Assembly (NCBI GenBank): GCA_015295885.1
Contig: DVEE01000194.1
Coordinates: forward strand, 1-30,178
DNA: 30,178 nt
DNA from: Leptolyngbyaceae cyanobacterium M65_K2018_010
Lineage (GTDB): Bacteria; Cyanobacteriota; Cyanobacteriia; Phormidesmidales; Phormidesmidaceae
Direction: 5' to 3'
Shown in pieces: positions 24,144 to 30,178 of the stretch. A program made the position numbers and the translations under genes. The notes beneath the pieces were generated by a model. The model did not search any database. It was not told where the DNA came from and saw only the letters and a list, made by a program, of their open reading frames with translations. Position 1 is the first letter of the stretch, and every line of letters begins with the position of its first letter.

Positions 24144-25718
24144 ATGACTGACAACCTTGACAACACCATCCCGACCCCCTGTGGGGCGGAAGGTCTCGAT
24201 CCCATTAAGGATCACTTTGACCTGTTCCACACCGATACCTACCAAGACCTGTTTGAGTACAAGCGCCAGTTTGAAGGCGCCCACAGCCCCGAAAAAGTCG
24301 CCGAAATCGCTGAATGGACGAAGTCCTGGGATTACCGGGAAAAGAACTTTGCCCGGGAAGCTCTCACCATCAACCCCGCCAAAGCCTGCCAGCCCCTAGG
24401 AGCCTTGTTCGTGGCCGCCGGGTTTGAGGAAACCCTACCCTATAGCCACGGTTCCCAGGGTTGTGTGGCCTACTTCCGCAGCCACCTAACCCGCAACTAC
24501 AAGGAGCCCTTCCAGGCGGTGTCGTCTTCGATGACAGAAGACGCCGCGGTATTTGGTGGTCTCAGTAACCTCAAGCAGGGGTTGGAAAATGCCTACACTC
24601 TCTACAAACCCAAAATGATTGCCCTCTGCACCACCTGCATGGCAGAAGTGATTGGGGATGACCTGGGAGCGTTTATTACCACCTCTAAGAATGAGGGTCA
24701 CATTCCGGAAGATTTTCCGGTGCCCTATGCCCACACCCCCAGCTTTGTCGGTTCCCACATTACGGGTTACGACAACATGTTGAAGGGCATTCTCACTACC
24801 CTGACGAAGAATGAGAAGGCGGAAACTACCAACGGTAAGTTCAACTTCAACCTGGGCTTTGACCCCTATATTGGCAACATCCGCGAACTGAAGCGGATTC
24901 TTAACCTGTTTGGTATCGACTACACCATCCTGTCGGATAACTCCGATGCCTTTGATTCTCCCAATACGGGCGAATTCAAGATGTACAACGGGCTCACTAC
25001 CCTGGCGGAAACCGCCGACAGCATCAATGCCGAAGGCACCTTCTTCTTCCAGAAGTACACCACACCTAAAACTCAGGACTACATCACCAAGGAATGGGGA
25101 CAGAAGACCTACAACTTCCGGCCCTTTGGCATTAAGGCCACCGATGAGTTCCTGATGGCGTTGTCGGCCATTACCGGCAAGCCCATTCCCCTGGAACTGC
25201 AACAGGAACGGGGCCGGGCGGTGGATGCCCTGACCGATTCCCAGGCCTGGATTCATGGCAAAAAGATCGCCCTCTACGGCGACCCCGACCATGTGCTGGG
25301 GCTGATCCAATTCCTGCTGGAAATGGGGGCAGAACCCACCCACATCGTCGTCACTAATACCAACGATGACTTCGAGGCGGAAGCCCGCGAACTGTTGACC
25401 AACAGCCCCTACGGGCAAAACGGTACGGTTTGGGGCGGCAAGGACCTGTGGCACCTGCGATCGCTGATGTTCACCGAGCCCGTGGACCTGCTGATTGGCA
25501 ATAGCTACGGCAAGTACCTCTGGCGTGACACCCACACCCCGCTGGTACGGATTGGCTATCCGATCTTCGATCGCCACCACATGCACCGCTACGCCACTCT
25601 CGGCTATCAGGGTGCCATCAACCAGTTCAACTGGATTATTAACACCATCCTGGATGAACTGGATCGCAAGACCATCATCCCCGCGAAGACGGACATCTCG
25701 TTTGATTTAATCCGTTAG
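24144..25718 (+). CDS. nifK: NifK nitrogenase molybdenum-iron protein beta chain
   Basis: NifK forms the alpha2-beta2 tetramer with NifD and holds the other half of the P-cluster. It has 524 residues. P-cluster ligands are Cys82 (KACQPLGALF), Cys107 (GSQGCVAYF) and Cys165 (CTTCMAEVIGDD), and the Ser in FVGSHITGYDNM (201-212) matches the serine ligand of oxidised P-cluster. Start ATG 24144 has no Shine-Dalgarno and follows a C-rich leader (ACCACCCCACTATCCCC), unlike nifH and nifD, although the two subunits are needed in equal amounts. It lies 172 bases after nifD. Confidence 0.99.
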   Translation: MTDNLDNTIPTPCGAEGLDPIKDHFDLFHTDTYQDLFEYKRQFEGAHSPEKVAEIAEWTKSWDYREKNFAREALTINPAKACQPLGALFVAAGFEETLPYSHGSQGCVAYFRSHLTRNYKEPFQAVSSSMTEDAAVFGGLSNLKQGLENAYTLYKPKMIALCTTCMAEVIGDDLGAFITTSKNEGHIPEDFPVPYAHTPSFVGSHITGYDNMLKGILTTLTKNEKAETTNGKFNFNLGFDPYIGNIRELKRILNLFGIDYTILSDNSDAFDSPNTGEFKMYNGLTTLAETADSINAEGTFFFQKYTTPKTQDYITKEWGQKTYNFRPFGIKATDEFLMALSAITGKPIPLELQQERGRAVDALTDSQAWIHGKKIALYGDPDHVLGLIQFLLEMGAEPTHIVVTNTNDDFEAEARELLTNSPYGQNGTVWGGKDLWHLRSLMFTEPVDLLIGNSYGKYLWRDTHTPLVRIGYPIFDRHHMHRYATLGYQGAINQFNWIINTILDELDRKTIIPAKTDISFDLIR

Positions 25719-25730
25719 GTTCCCTGTGCT

Positions 25731-25792
25731 GGTGGGGTGATGGGATGCTCGCTCACCACCCCACCACCCCACTGCCCCACCCCATCACCACC
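25731..25792 (+). repeat. Hairpin-forming repeat in the nifK-nifZ spacer
   Basis: GGTGGGGTG (25731-25739) pairs perfectly with CACCCCACC (25757-25765), or alternatively GGTGATGGG (25736-25744) with CCCATCACC (25781-25789). These are two mutually exclusive folds, using the same arms as in the nifS-nifU spacer. Confidence 0.6.
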
Positions 25793-25799
25793 TACTCCC

Positions 25800-26093
25800 A
25801 TGCGCCTCCCTGACACCATAGAACTCGACTCTCCTCCCGTTTTTGACCTGGGCGATCGCGTGCGGGTACTGAAGGTGATCCGCAACGATGGCACCTTCCC
25901 TGGTAAGAACACCGGGGAAAGGCTCGCCGAAAAAGACGACATCGGCTACGTCGTCGGCATTGGCACCTACTTGCAACGGGTCTACATCTACTCGGTTCAC
26001 TTTTTAGAGAGCAACCAGGTCGTCGGCTGTCTCAGCATCGAACTGGAACGAGCCGAAGACCTCGCCCCCCGGATCCCGCAAGCCGAATGGTAA
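25800..26093 (+). CDS. nifZ: NifZ, nitrogenase maturation protein
   Basis: A 97-residue NifZ, which in Azotobacter helps form the second P-cluster of NifDK. Family marks are visible: FDLGDRVRVLKVIRNDGTFPG, followed by GYVVGIGTYLQ and YIYSVHF and ending in VGCLSIELE. It is short, as NifZ proteins in cyanobacteria often are. The frame continues 21 codons upstream to 25737, but those codons are spacer repeats, so I choose ATG 25800, which has no Shine-Dalgarno. Directly after nifK, it fits a role on the MoFe protein. Confidence 0.9.
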   Translation: MRLPDTIELDSPPVFDLGDRVRVLKVIRNDGTFPGKNTGERLAEKDDIGYVVGIGTYLQRVYIYSVHFLESNQVVGCLSIELERAEDLAPRIPQAEW

Positions 26094-26194
26094 AGGCCTG
26101 GAATTTGGGATTTTAGATTTCGGATTCATTTTCTGCCTTTCACCTTTTGGCTTCCTGAGCGTTGGCTTTCGCCCTCACTCCCCCTCACCTACCC

Positions 26195-26222
26195 CTTCTG
26201 CCTTCCTCCTTCTGCCTTCCTC
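26195..26222. repeat. Tandem 14-mer CTTCTGCCTTCCTC x2
   Basis: Two exact copies, 26195-26208 and 26209-26222, followed by a partial third copy, lie in the spacer before the Mo-nitro_C gene. A related TTCTGCCTTCTGCC lies in the nifB leader near 16840-16853. Confidence 0.8.
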
Positions 26223-26239
26223 CTTCCAAAACTCCTCCC

Positions 26240-26557
26240 ATGGCTACCCTCACCCACCCCCACCCCCACCCCACTCCGACACCGGGTCAGGCTCCTGGCA
26301 GAGGACTGCTGACTCCGCTGCGACGCTGGCTTGATGGCATCGCGGTGACTAACCGCCGTTTCGCCCATCTGGTCTGCCGGGTTATCCCCTGTTGTTGCCC
26401 CTTCGAGCGGGATCTCACGCTTTGGGGCCATACCATCCACATTCCCGCTCTCTGTAAGCTCAACCCCTTTTACGAAGAATTCGTCGGCCTTCGGTTTCGG
26501 GCCCTGGCCTATCTGACCGATGTCTGCCATGAGGATGTGACCCGCTACATTTGCTAG
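26240..26557 (+). CDS. Mo-dependent nitrogenase C-terminal domain protein (Mo-nitro_C, PF06967)
   Basis: A 105-residue protein whose residues 23-104 match the Mo-nitro_C family: PLRRWLDGIAVTN, CPFERDLTLWG, HIPALCKLNPFYEEFVGLRF and YLTDVCHED. The family name is misleading, since it is a stand-alone small protein found near cyanobacterial nif genes, and no biochemical role is established. It is cysteine-rich (Cys46, Cys51-53, Cys72, Cys96, Cys105), which could mean metal or cluster binding. Residues 5-16 (THPHPHPTPTPG) come from CACCCC repeats like those of the spacers. ATG 26240 is the only ATG in frame near the domain and has no Shine-Dalgarno. It lies between nifZ and nifEN. Confidence 0.85.
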   Translation: MATLTHPHPHPTPTPGQAPGRGLLTPLRRWLDGIAVTNRRFAHLVCRVIPCCCPFERDLTLWGHTIHIPALCKLNPFYEEFVGLRFRALAYLTDVCHEDVTRYIC

Positions 26558-26577
26558 CCAAAGCCCTCATCCCCCAA

Positions 26578-26681
26578 CCCCTCTCCCGGGAAGGAGAGGG
26601 GAGTCAGAGGAAAATCAAAAATCACCAATCCACCATCCTCGTAGACCCACCCCGCCCTCCGGGCACCCCTCCCAGGAGGGG
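26578..26681 (+). repeat. Two hairpins in the spacer before nifEN
   Basis: CCCCTCTCC (26578-26586) and GGAGAGGGG (26593-26601) form a perfect 9-bp stem with a 6-base loop. CCCCTCC (26666-26672) and GGAGGGG (26675-26681) form a second. Both resemble palindromes widely scattered in cyanobacterial genomes; a related copy is at about 290-305. Confidence 0.65.
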
Positions 26682-26686
26682 ACGGC

Positions 26687-26734
26687 ATCCACCCATCCAC
26701 CCATCCACCCGCCTACCCATCCACCCGCCTACCC
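26687..26734 (+). repeat. Octamer tandem array before nifEN
   Basis: Six contiguous 8-base units: ATCCACCC three times, GCCTACCC, ATCCACCC, GCCTACCC. This is the longest array of the nif-spacer octamer and ends 26 bases before the nifEN start. Confidence 0.85.
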
Positions 26735-26760
26735 ACCACCCTTCCACCCCCTTCACCGCC

Positions 26761-29496
26761 ATGCCTTCCACTAAAGTCTCAATGACGGAACTCCTAACCC
26801 AACCGGGTTGTGAGCACAACCATAAGAAAAATGGCAAAGGTCATAACAAGGTGTGCCAGCAGCAGGCTAAACCTGGAGCGGCCCAGGGTGGTTGCGCCTT
26901 TGACGGAGCCAGCATTGCCCTGGTGCCGATTACCGATGTGGCCCATTTAGTCCATGGCCCCATTGCCTGTGCGGGCAATTCCTGGGGAGGCCGGGGTAGT
27001 CTGTCCTCTGGCAAAACCCTCTACAAGATGGGGTTTACCACCGACCTGAGCGAAAACGACATTATCTTTGGTGGCGAAAAGAAGCTCTACAAGGCCATTC
27101 AGGATGTGCAAGAGCGCTACGATCCTGCCGCGGTATTTGTCTACTCCACCTGCGTGACGGCGCTGATTGGCGATGACCTAGATGCGGTGTGCAAAACCGC
27201 GACGGAAAAGTTGGGGTTGCCCGTAGTGCCGATCCAATCGCCGGGCTTTGTGGGCAGCAAAAACCTGGGTAATCGCCTGGCCGGGGAAGCCCTGCTGGAG
27301 CATGTGATTGGCACCGCTGAGCCGGAAACCACCACCCCCTACGACATCAACCTGATCGGCGAATACAACATTGCCGGAGAATTGTGGGGCGTGCTGCCCC
27401 TGTTCGAGAAAGTGGGCATTCGGGTGCTCTCCAAAATTACCGGCGATGCTCGCTACCAGGAGGTGGCCTACGCCCACCGGGCCAAGCTGAACGTGATGAT
27501 CTGCTCCAAGGCGCTGATCAACCTGGCCCACAAAATGCAGGAGCGCTACGGCATCCCCTACATCGAAGAATCTTTCTACGGTGTGGCGGATATGAATCAC
27601 TGCTTGCGTACCATTGCCGCCACAATTGGCGATGCGGCCATGCAAGCCCGTGTTGAGGCCGTAATCGCCGAAGAAACCGCCAAGTTGCAGGACCAACTAG
27701 CCCCCTACCGAGCCCGGCTCCAGGGCAAGCGCGTTGTCCTCTATACCGGCGGAGTGAAAAGCTGGTCGATCATCTCCGCCGCCCAGGATCTGGGGATTAA
27801 GGTGGTGGCCACCAGCAGTAAAAAGAGCACCGAAGAAGACAAAGCCCGCATCAAAGCTCTCCTCGGCCAGGACGGCATCATGCTGGAAAAAGGCGGTGCC
27901 GCCGAACTGCTCAAGGTGATTGAGCAAACCCAGGCCGACATGCTGATTGCCGGGGGGCGCAACCAATACACCGCCCTCAAGGCCCGCATTCCCTTTCTGC
28001 ACATCAACCAAGAACGCCACAACCCCTACTCCGGCTATGGCGGCCTGCTGGAGATGGCGAAGGAGCTGGATGAGACGCTGCATAGCCCGGTGTGGGCAGA
28101 GGTGAGACGGGAAGCCCCCTGGTTATCCCTTCACTCACCCACCCATCCACCCATTCACCCATCCACAAAGATCATTGCCCGTCGCAAGGCAGTCGCCGTC
28201 AATCCCCTGAAGCAGAGCCAACCCCTTGGGGCAGCTCTGGCCTTTCTGGGCATCCAGGGGGCGATGCCGCTGTTCCATGGGTCCCAGGGCTGTACGGCCT
28301 TTGCCAAGGTGCTGCTGGTCAATCATTTTCAGGAGGCGATTCCCCTGGCGACCACCGCCATGAGCGAGGTCAGCACGGTGCTGGGGGGCGATGACAACGT
28401 CCACGGCGGCCTACTGACGGTGATCAAAAATGCCCAGCCAGAACTGGTGGGCCTGTTTACCACTGGGCTGACGGAAACCCGGGGCGACGACATGCAGGGT
28501 ATTCTGCGGGACTTTCACACCGCTCATCCCGAAGTCACTGTGCCCATCGTCTTTGCCTCTACCCCCGACTATAAGGGCAGCCTGGAAGATGGCTTTGCCC
28601 GCGCCGTAGAAAGCCTGGTGCAGGCAATTCCTGAACCGGGTGAGGTGAACCCCAGACAGGTCACTCTCCTGGCCAGCGCCGCCTGGGGGCCGGGGGATGT
28701 AGCGGAACTGAAGGAAATCGTGGAAGCCTTTGGCCTCACCCCCATCGTAGTACCCGATCTTTCCACCTCCCTAGATGGCCATTTGGATGATGCCGACCAT
28801 TACACCACCCCCACCGGTGGCACCACCCTGGCGGAGCTCAGGGCCGTGGGACGCTCGACTCTGACCTTGGCCCTGGGCGGCAGTATGACTGGAGCGGCCC
28901 AGATCCTCAGCGATGGCTTCGGCACGCCCGCCGTCACCTTCACCCAACTGACTGGCCTGGCCGCCGTAGACCAATTCCTCCACACCCTGGCCCAGGTCAG
29001 CGGCCAGCCCGTGCCCGCCAAATACCGGCGCCAGCGTCGCCAGGTGCAGGATGCCATGCTCGATACCCACTTTTTCTTTGGCCGGAAAAAGGTGGCGATC
29101 GCCCTGGAGCCCGACCTGCTGCACAACGTCGCCTGGTGGCTGCACAGCACCGGAGCTGAAATACAGGTCGCTGTTACCGCCGCTCCTGCTCCCCTATTGA
29201 AAGATCTACCCATCGAGCAGGTCTATATCGGTGACTTTGAGGACTTAGAAGACCTCGGGGCCACCGCCGATCTTTGGATCACCAACTCCAAAGCCCGTCC
29301 CATCGCCCGCCGTCTGGGTATTCCCCTCTACCTGCATGGCTTCCCCATGCTAGAGCACTTAGGCAATGGCCACCGATGTACCGTCGGCTATCGCGGCACC
29401 CTAGATGGGTTATTTGCGATCGGCAACATGCTGCTCGAAGCCGATGAAGAGAGGAACCACGAGTTGGTTCACCACTGGCAAGAAGGAGGTGGATGA
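26761..29496 (+). CDS. nifEN: NifE-NifN fusion, FeMo-cofactor assembly scaffold
   Basis: One uninterrupted 911-residue frame encodes both scaffold subunits on which NifB-co is matured to FeMo-co. The NifE half (1-454) has Cys45 (GGCAFDGA), Cys70 (GPIACAGNSW) and Cys131 (STCVTALIGDD), with Cys248 (VMICSK), which likely matches the cysteine proposed to hold the L-cluster. The NifN half (about 473-911) begins like normal NifN (VAVNPLKQSQPLGAALAF) and has Cys511 (HGSQGCTAF), the fourth ligand of the bridging cluster. The linker (455-472) contains SLHSPTHPPIHPSTK, encoded by the same ATCCACCC-type octamers as the spacers. All expected ligands are present, so the fusion should be active. The frame is open 70 codons further upstream over spacer repeats, but homology starts after ATG 26761, which has no Shine-Dalgarno. 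A nifEN fusion is, as I recall, also known from the nif2 cluster of Anabaena variabilis. Confidence 0.97.
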   Translation: MPSTKVSMTELLTQPGCEHNHKKNGKGHNKVCQQQAKPGAAQGGCAFDGASIALVPITDVAHLVHGPIACAGNSWGGRGSLSSGKTLYKMGFTTDLSENDIIFGGEKKLYKAIQDVQERYDPAAVFVYSTCVTALIGDDLDAVCKTATEKLGLPVVPIQSPGFVGSKNLGNRLAGEALLEHVIGTAEPETTTPYDINLIGEYNIAGELWGVLPLFEKVGIRVLSKITGDARYQEVAYAHRAKLNVMICSKALINLAHKMQERYGIPYIEESFYGVADMNHCLRTIAATIGDAAMQARVEAVIAEETAKLQDQLAPYRARLQGKRVVLYTGGVKSWSIISAAQDLGIKVVATSSKKSTEEDKARIKALLGQDGIMLEKGGAAELLKVIEQTQADMLIAGGRNQYTALKARIPFLHINQERHNPYSGYGGLLEMAKELDETLHSPVWAEVRREAPWLSLHSPTHPPIHPSTKIIARRKAVAVNPLKQSQPLGAALAFLGIQGAMPLFHGSQGCTAFAKVLLVNHFQEAIPLATTAMSEVSTVLGGDDNVHGGLLTVIKNAQPELVGLFTTGLTETRGDDMQGILRDFHTAHPEVTVPIVFASTPDYKGSLEDGFARAVESLVQAIPEPGEVNPRQVTLLASAAWGPGDVAELKEIVEAFGLTPIVVPDLSTSLDGHLDDADHYTTPTGGTTLAELRAVGRSTLTLALGGSMTGAAQILSDGFGTPAVTFTQLTGLAAVDQFLHTLAQVSGQPVPAKYRRQRRQVQDAMLDTHFFFGRKKVAIALEPDLLHNVAWWLHSTGAEIQVAVTAAPAPLLKDLPIEQVYIGDFEDLEDLGATADLWITNSKARPIARRLGIPLYLHGFPMLEHLGNGHRCTVGYRGTLDGLFAIGNMLLEADEERNHELVHHWQEGGG
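28133..28168 (+). repeat. Octamer repeat inside nifEN (linker)
   Basis: Units ATCCACCC (28145-28152), ATTCACCC (28153-28160) and ATCCACAA (28161-28168), preceded by ACTCACCC (28133-28140), lie in frame between the NifE and NifN halves. Confidence 0.8.
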
Positions 29497-29505
29497 AATT
29501 CAAAC

Positions 29506-29530
29506 GTCAAAGTTCAAAGTTCAAAGTTCA
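29506..29530. repeat. Heptamer tandem repeat (GTTCAAA) in the nifEN-nifX spacer
   Basis: Two exact GTTCAAA units (29512-29518, 29519-29525) are flanked by partial GTCAAA and GTTCA units. This is the reverse complement of the TTTGAAC array before nifH. Confidence 0.75.
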
Positions 29531-29580
29531 GAAAGTCAAAAGCCGAAATTAGGCATCCCCCAGTTTTGAAGGAGTCTGCG

Positions 29581-30006
29581 ATGAAAGTAGCCTTTGCCAC
29601 TAAAGACAACGTCCACATCAATGCCCACTTTGGTTGGGCCAGCCAGATTGATGTGTACGACCTTACCCTCGATGGATACACCTTCCTAGAAACCCTCACC
29701 TTTGGCGGTGACTTAAAGGAAGATGGCAACGAAGACAAGCTCGAACCCAAGCTAAAGGCGCTCCAGGGCTGCACCATCGTCTACGTTGCTGATATCGGAG
29801 GTAGTGCCGCCGCCCGATTGATCAATCGAAGAATTACCCCCATGAAGTCCCACTCCGAGGACGAGGAAATTGAAGCCATTTTGGGCCAACTGATGCACAC
29901 CCTGCAGGGCAGTCCGCCGCCCTGGCTGCGCAAGGCCCTGAAGCAAGACCAAGCCGCCAGCTTTGAAGACGCCTACATCGAAACTGAAGAGGAAGTGACC
30001 GTATGA
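29581..30006 (+). CDS. nifX: NifX, FeMo-co precursor carrier
   Basis: A 141-residue NifX, a small protein that binds NifB-co or the VK-cluster and carries it between NifB and NifEN. The NifX/Dinitrogenase iron-molybdenum cofactor fold runs from 1 to about 105 (MKVAFATKDNVHINAHFGWA, then YVADIGGSAAARLI), with family-typical INAHFG; an acidic tail follows. Start ATG 29581 has AAGGAG (29569-29574) six bases upstream; an upstream TTG at 29566 would overlap that site. The last bases overlap the next gene (ATGA), so the two are translationally coupled. Confidence 0.95.
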   Translation: MKVAFATKDNVHINAHFGWASQIDVYDLTLDGYTFLETLTFGGDLKEDGNEDKLEPKLKALQGCTIVYVADIGGSAAARLINRRITPMKSHSEDEEIEAILGQLMHTLQGSPPPWLRKALKQDQAASFEDAYIETEEEVTV

Positions 30007-30178
30007 CTGCCGTTGAAACCCCTACCCTGACTGTTGCCGAAGCACCTTTTTTGCAAGCCATTGTGCAGCAAATTCGGGCTAACGACTCCTACGGCACCTA
30101 CCGCCACTGGGCCGATGAGCTACTGCTCAAGCCCTACGTGCTCAGCAAAGCCCAAAAGCGCGAAATTTCCGTGGAGGG
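30003..30178 (+). CDS. NifX-associated protein (DUF269), partial at the window end
   Basis: Only the first 58 codons are present. The sequence FLQAIVQQIRANDSYGTYRH followed by WADELLLKPYVLSKAQKREI is typical of the NifX-associated DUF269 family (PF03270), which always accompanies nifX; its exact function is not known. Its ATG overlaps the nifX stop codon by four bases (ATGA), indicating coupled translation. Confidence 0.92.
   Translation, partial: MTAVETPTLTVAEAPFLQAIVQQIRANDSYGTYRHWADELLLKPYVLSKAQKREISVE

Noticed and set aside
24486..25586. Long open frame (366 codons) on the minus strand within nifK
   Set aside because: It is a mirror of nifK codon usage in GC-rich DNA; the translation shows no motifs and nifK is fully conserved over it.
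26687..26734. Possible CRISPR-like array
   Set aside because: Units are 8 bases without spacers, and there are no cas genes; it is a simple tandem repeat.
26551..26760. In-frame extension of nifEN by 70 codons upstream
   Set aside because: It encodes His/Pro-rich low-complexity sequence from octamer repeats and two hairpins; NifE homology begins after ATG 26761.

Overview
The window is a piece of a GC-rich cyanobacterial chromosome. HIP1 octamers (GCGATCGC) recur, for example at 1032, 2162, 2881 and 4321. The nif gene order is cyanobacterial, and several encoded families (FdxN with its tail, Mo-nitro_C, HhoA/HtrA-type protease) are typical of the phylum. nifD is uninterrupted and no heterocyst genes are visible. 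That fits a non-heterocystous filamentous diazotroph (Leptolyngbya/Nodosilinea-like), but the genus is only a guess.

Left half (1-15.7 kb): general housekeeping and accessory genes on both strands. A membrane-anchored HtrA-type protease (minus) is divergent from a NACHT-like NTPase with a hydrophobic C-terminal half (plus). Then come a BcsA-like GT2/PilZ glycosyltransferase, a 41-residue Arg-rich small protein with a strong Shine-Dalgarno and terminator, and a convergent minus-strand pair (COG3044 ABC-class ATPase and an exported metzincin-type metalloprotease) whose coding ends overlap. A plus-strand queG, an exported TPR protein and a phosphoketolase-family enzyme follow.

Right half (15.7-30.2 kb): about 1.15 kb of non-coding DNA with many inverted repeats and a recurring CTGCTCAG motif leads into one co-directional nif cluster: nifB, fdxN, nifS, nifU, nifH, nifD, nifK, nifZ, a Mo-nitro_C protein, a fused nifE-nifN, nifX, and the start of a DUF269 NifX-associated gene cut by the window end. 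NifS/NifU supply Fe-S clusters, NifB (probably with FdxN) makes the FeMo-co precursor, NifEN matures it with NifX-type carriers, and NifH and NifDK form the enzyme. NifZ helps P-cluster maturation.

The most unusual feature is the non-coding DNA of the nif cluster. Almost every spacer carries short C-rich tandem repeats (octamer ATCCACCC/CCATCACC, heptamer TTTGAAC, a 14-mer, GGTGGGGTG/CACCCCACC hairpins, AGAAACCCGGTTTCT palindromes). The same octamer lies in frame inside nifEN, exactly where NifE ends and NifN begins, so the fusion linker looks like a former intergenic spacer that is now translated. Low-complexity DNA also appears at the start of the Mo-nitro_C gene and in the NifU interdomain linker. 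No rRNA, tRNA, CRISPR array or intact insertion sequence was seen.
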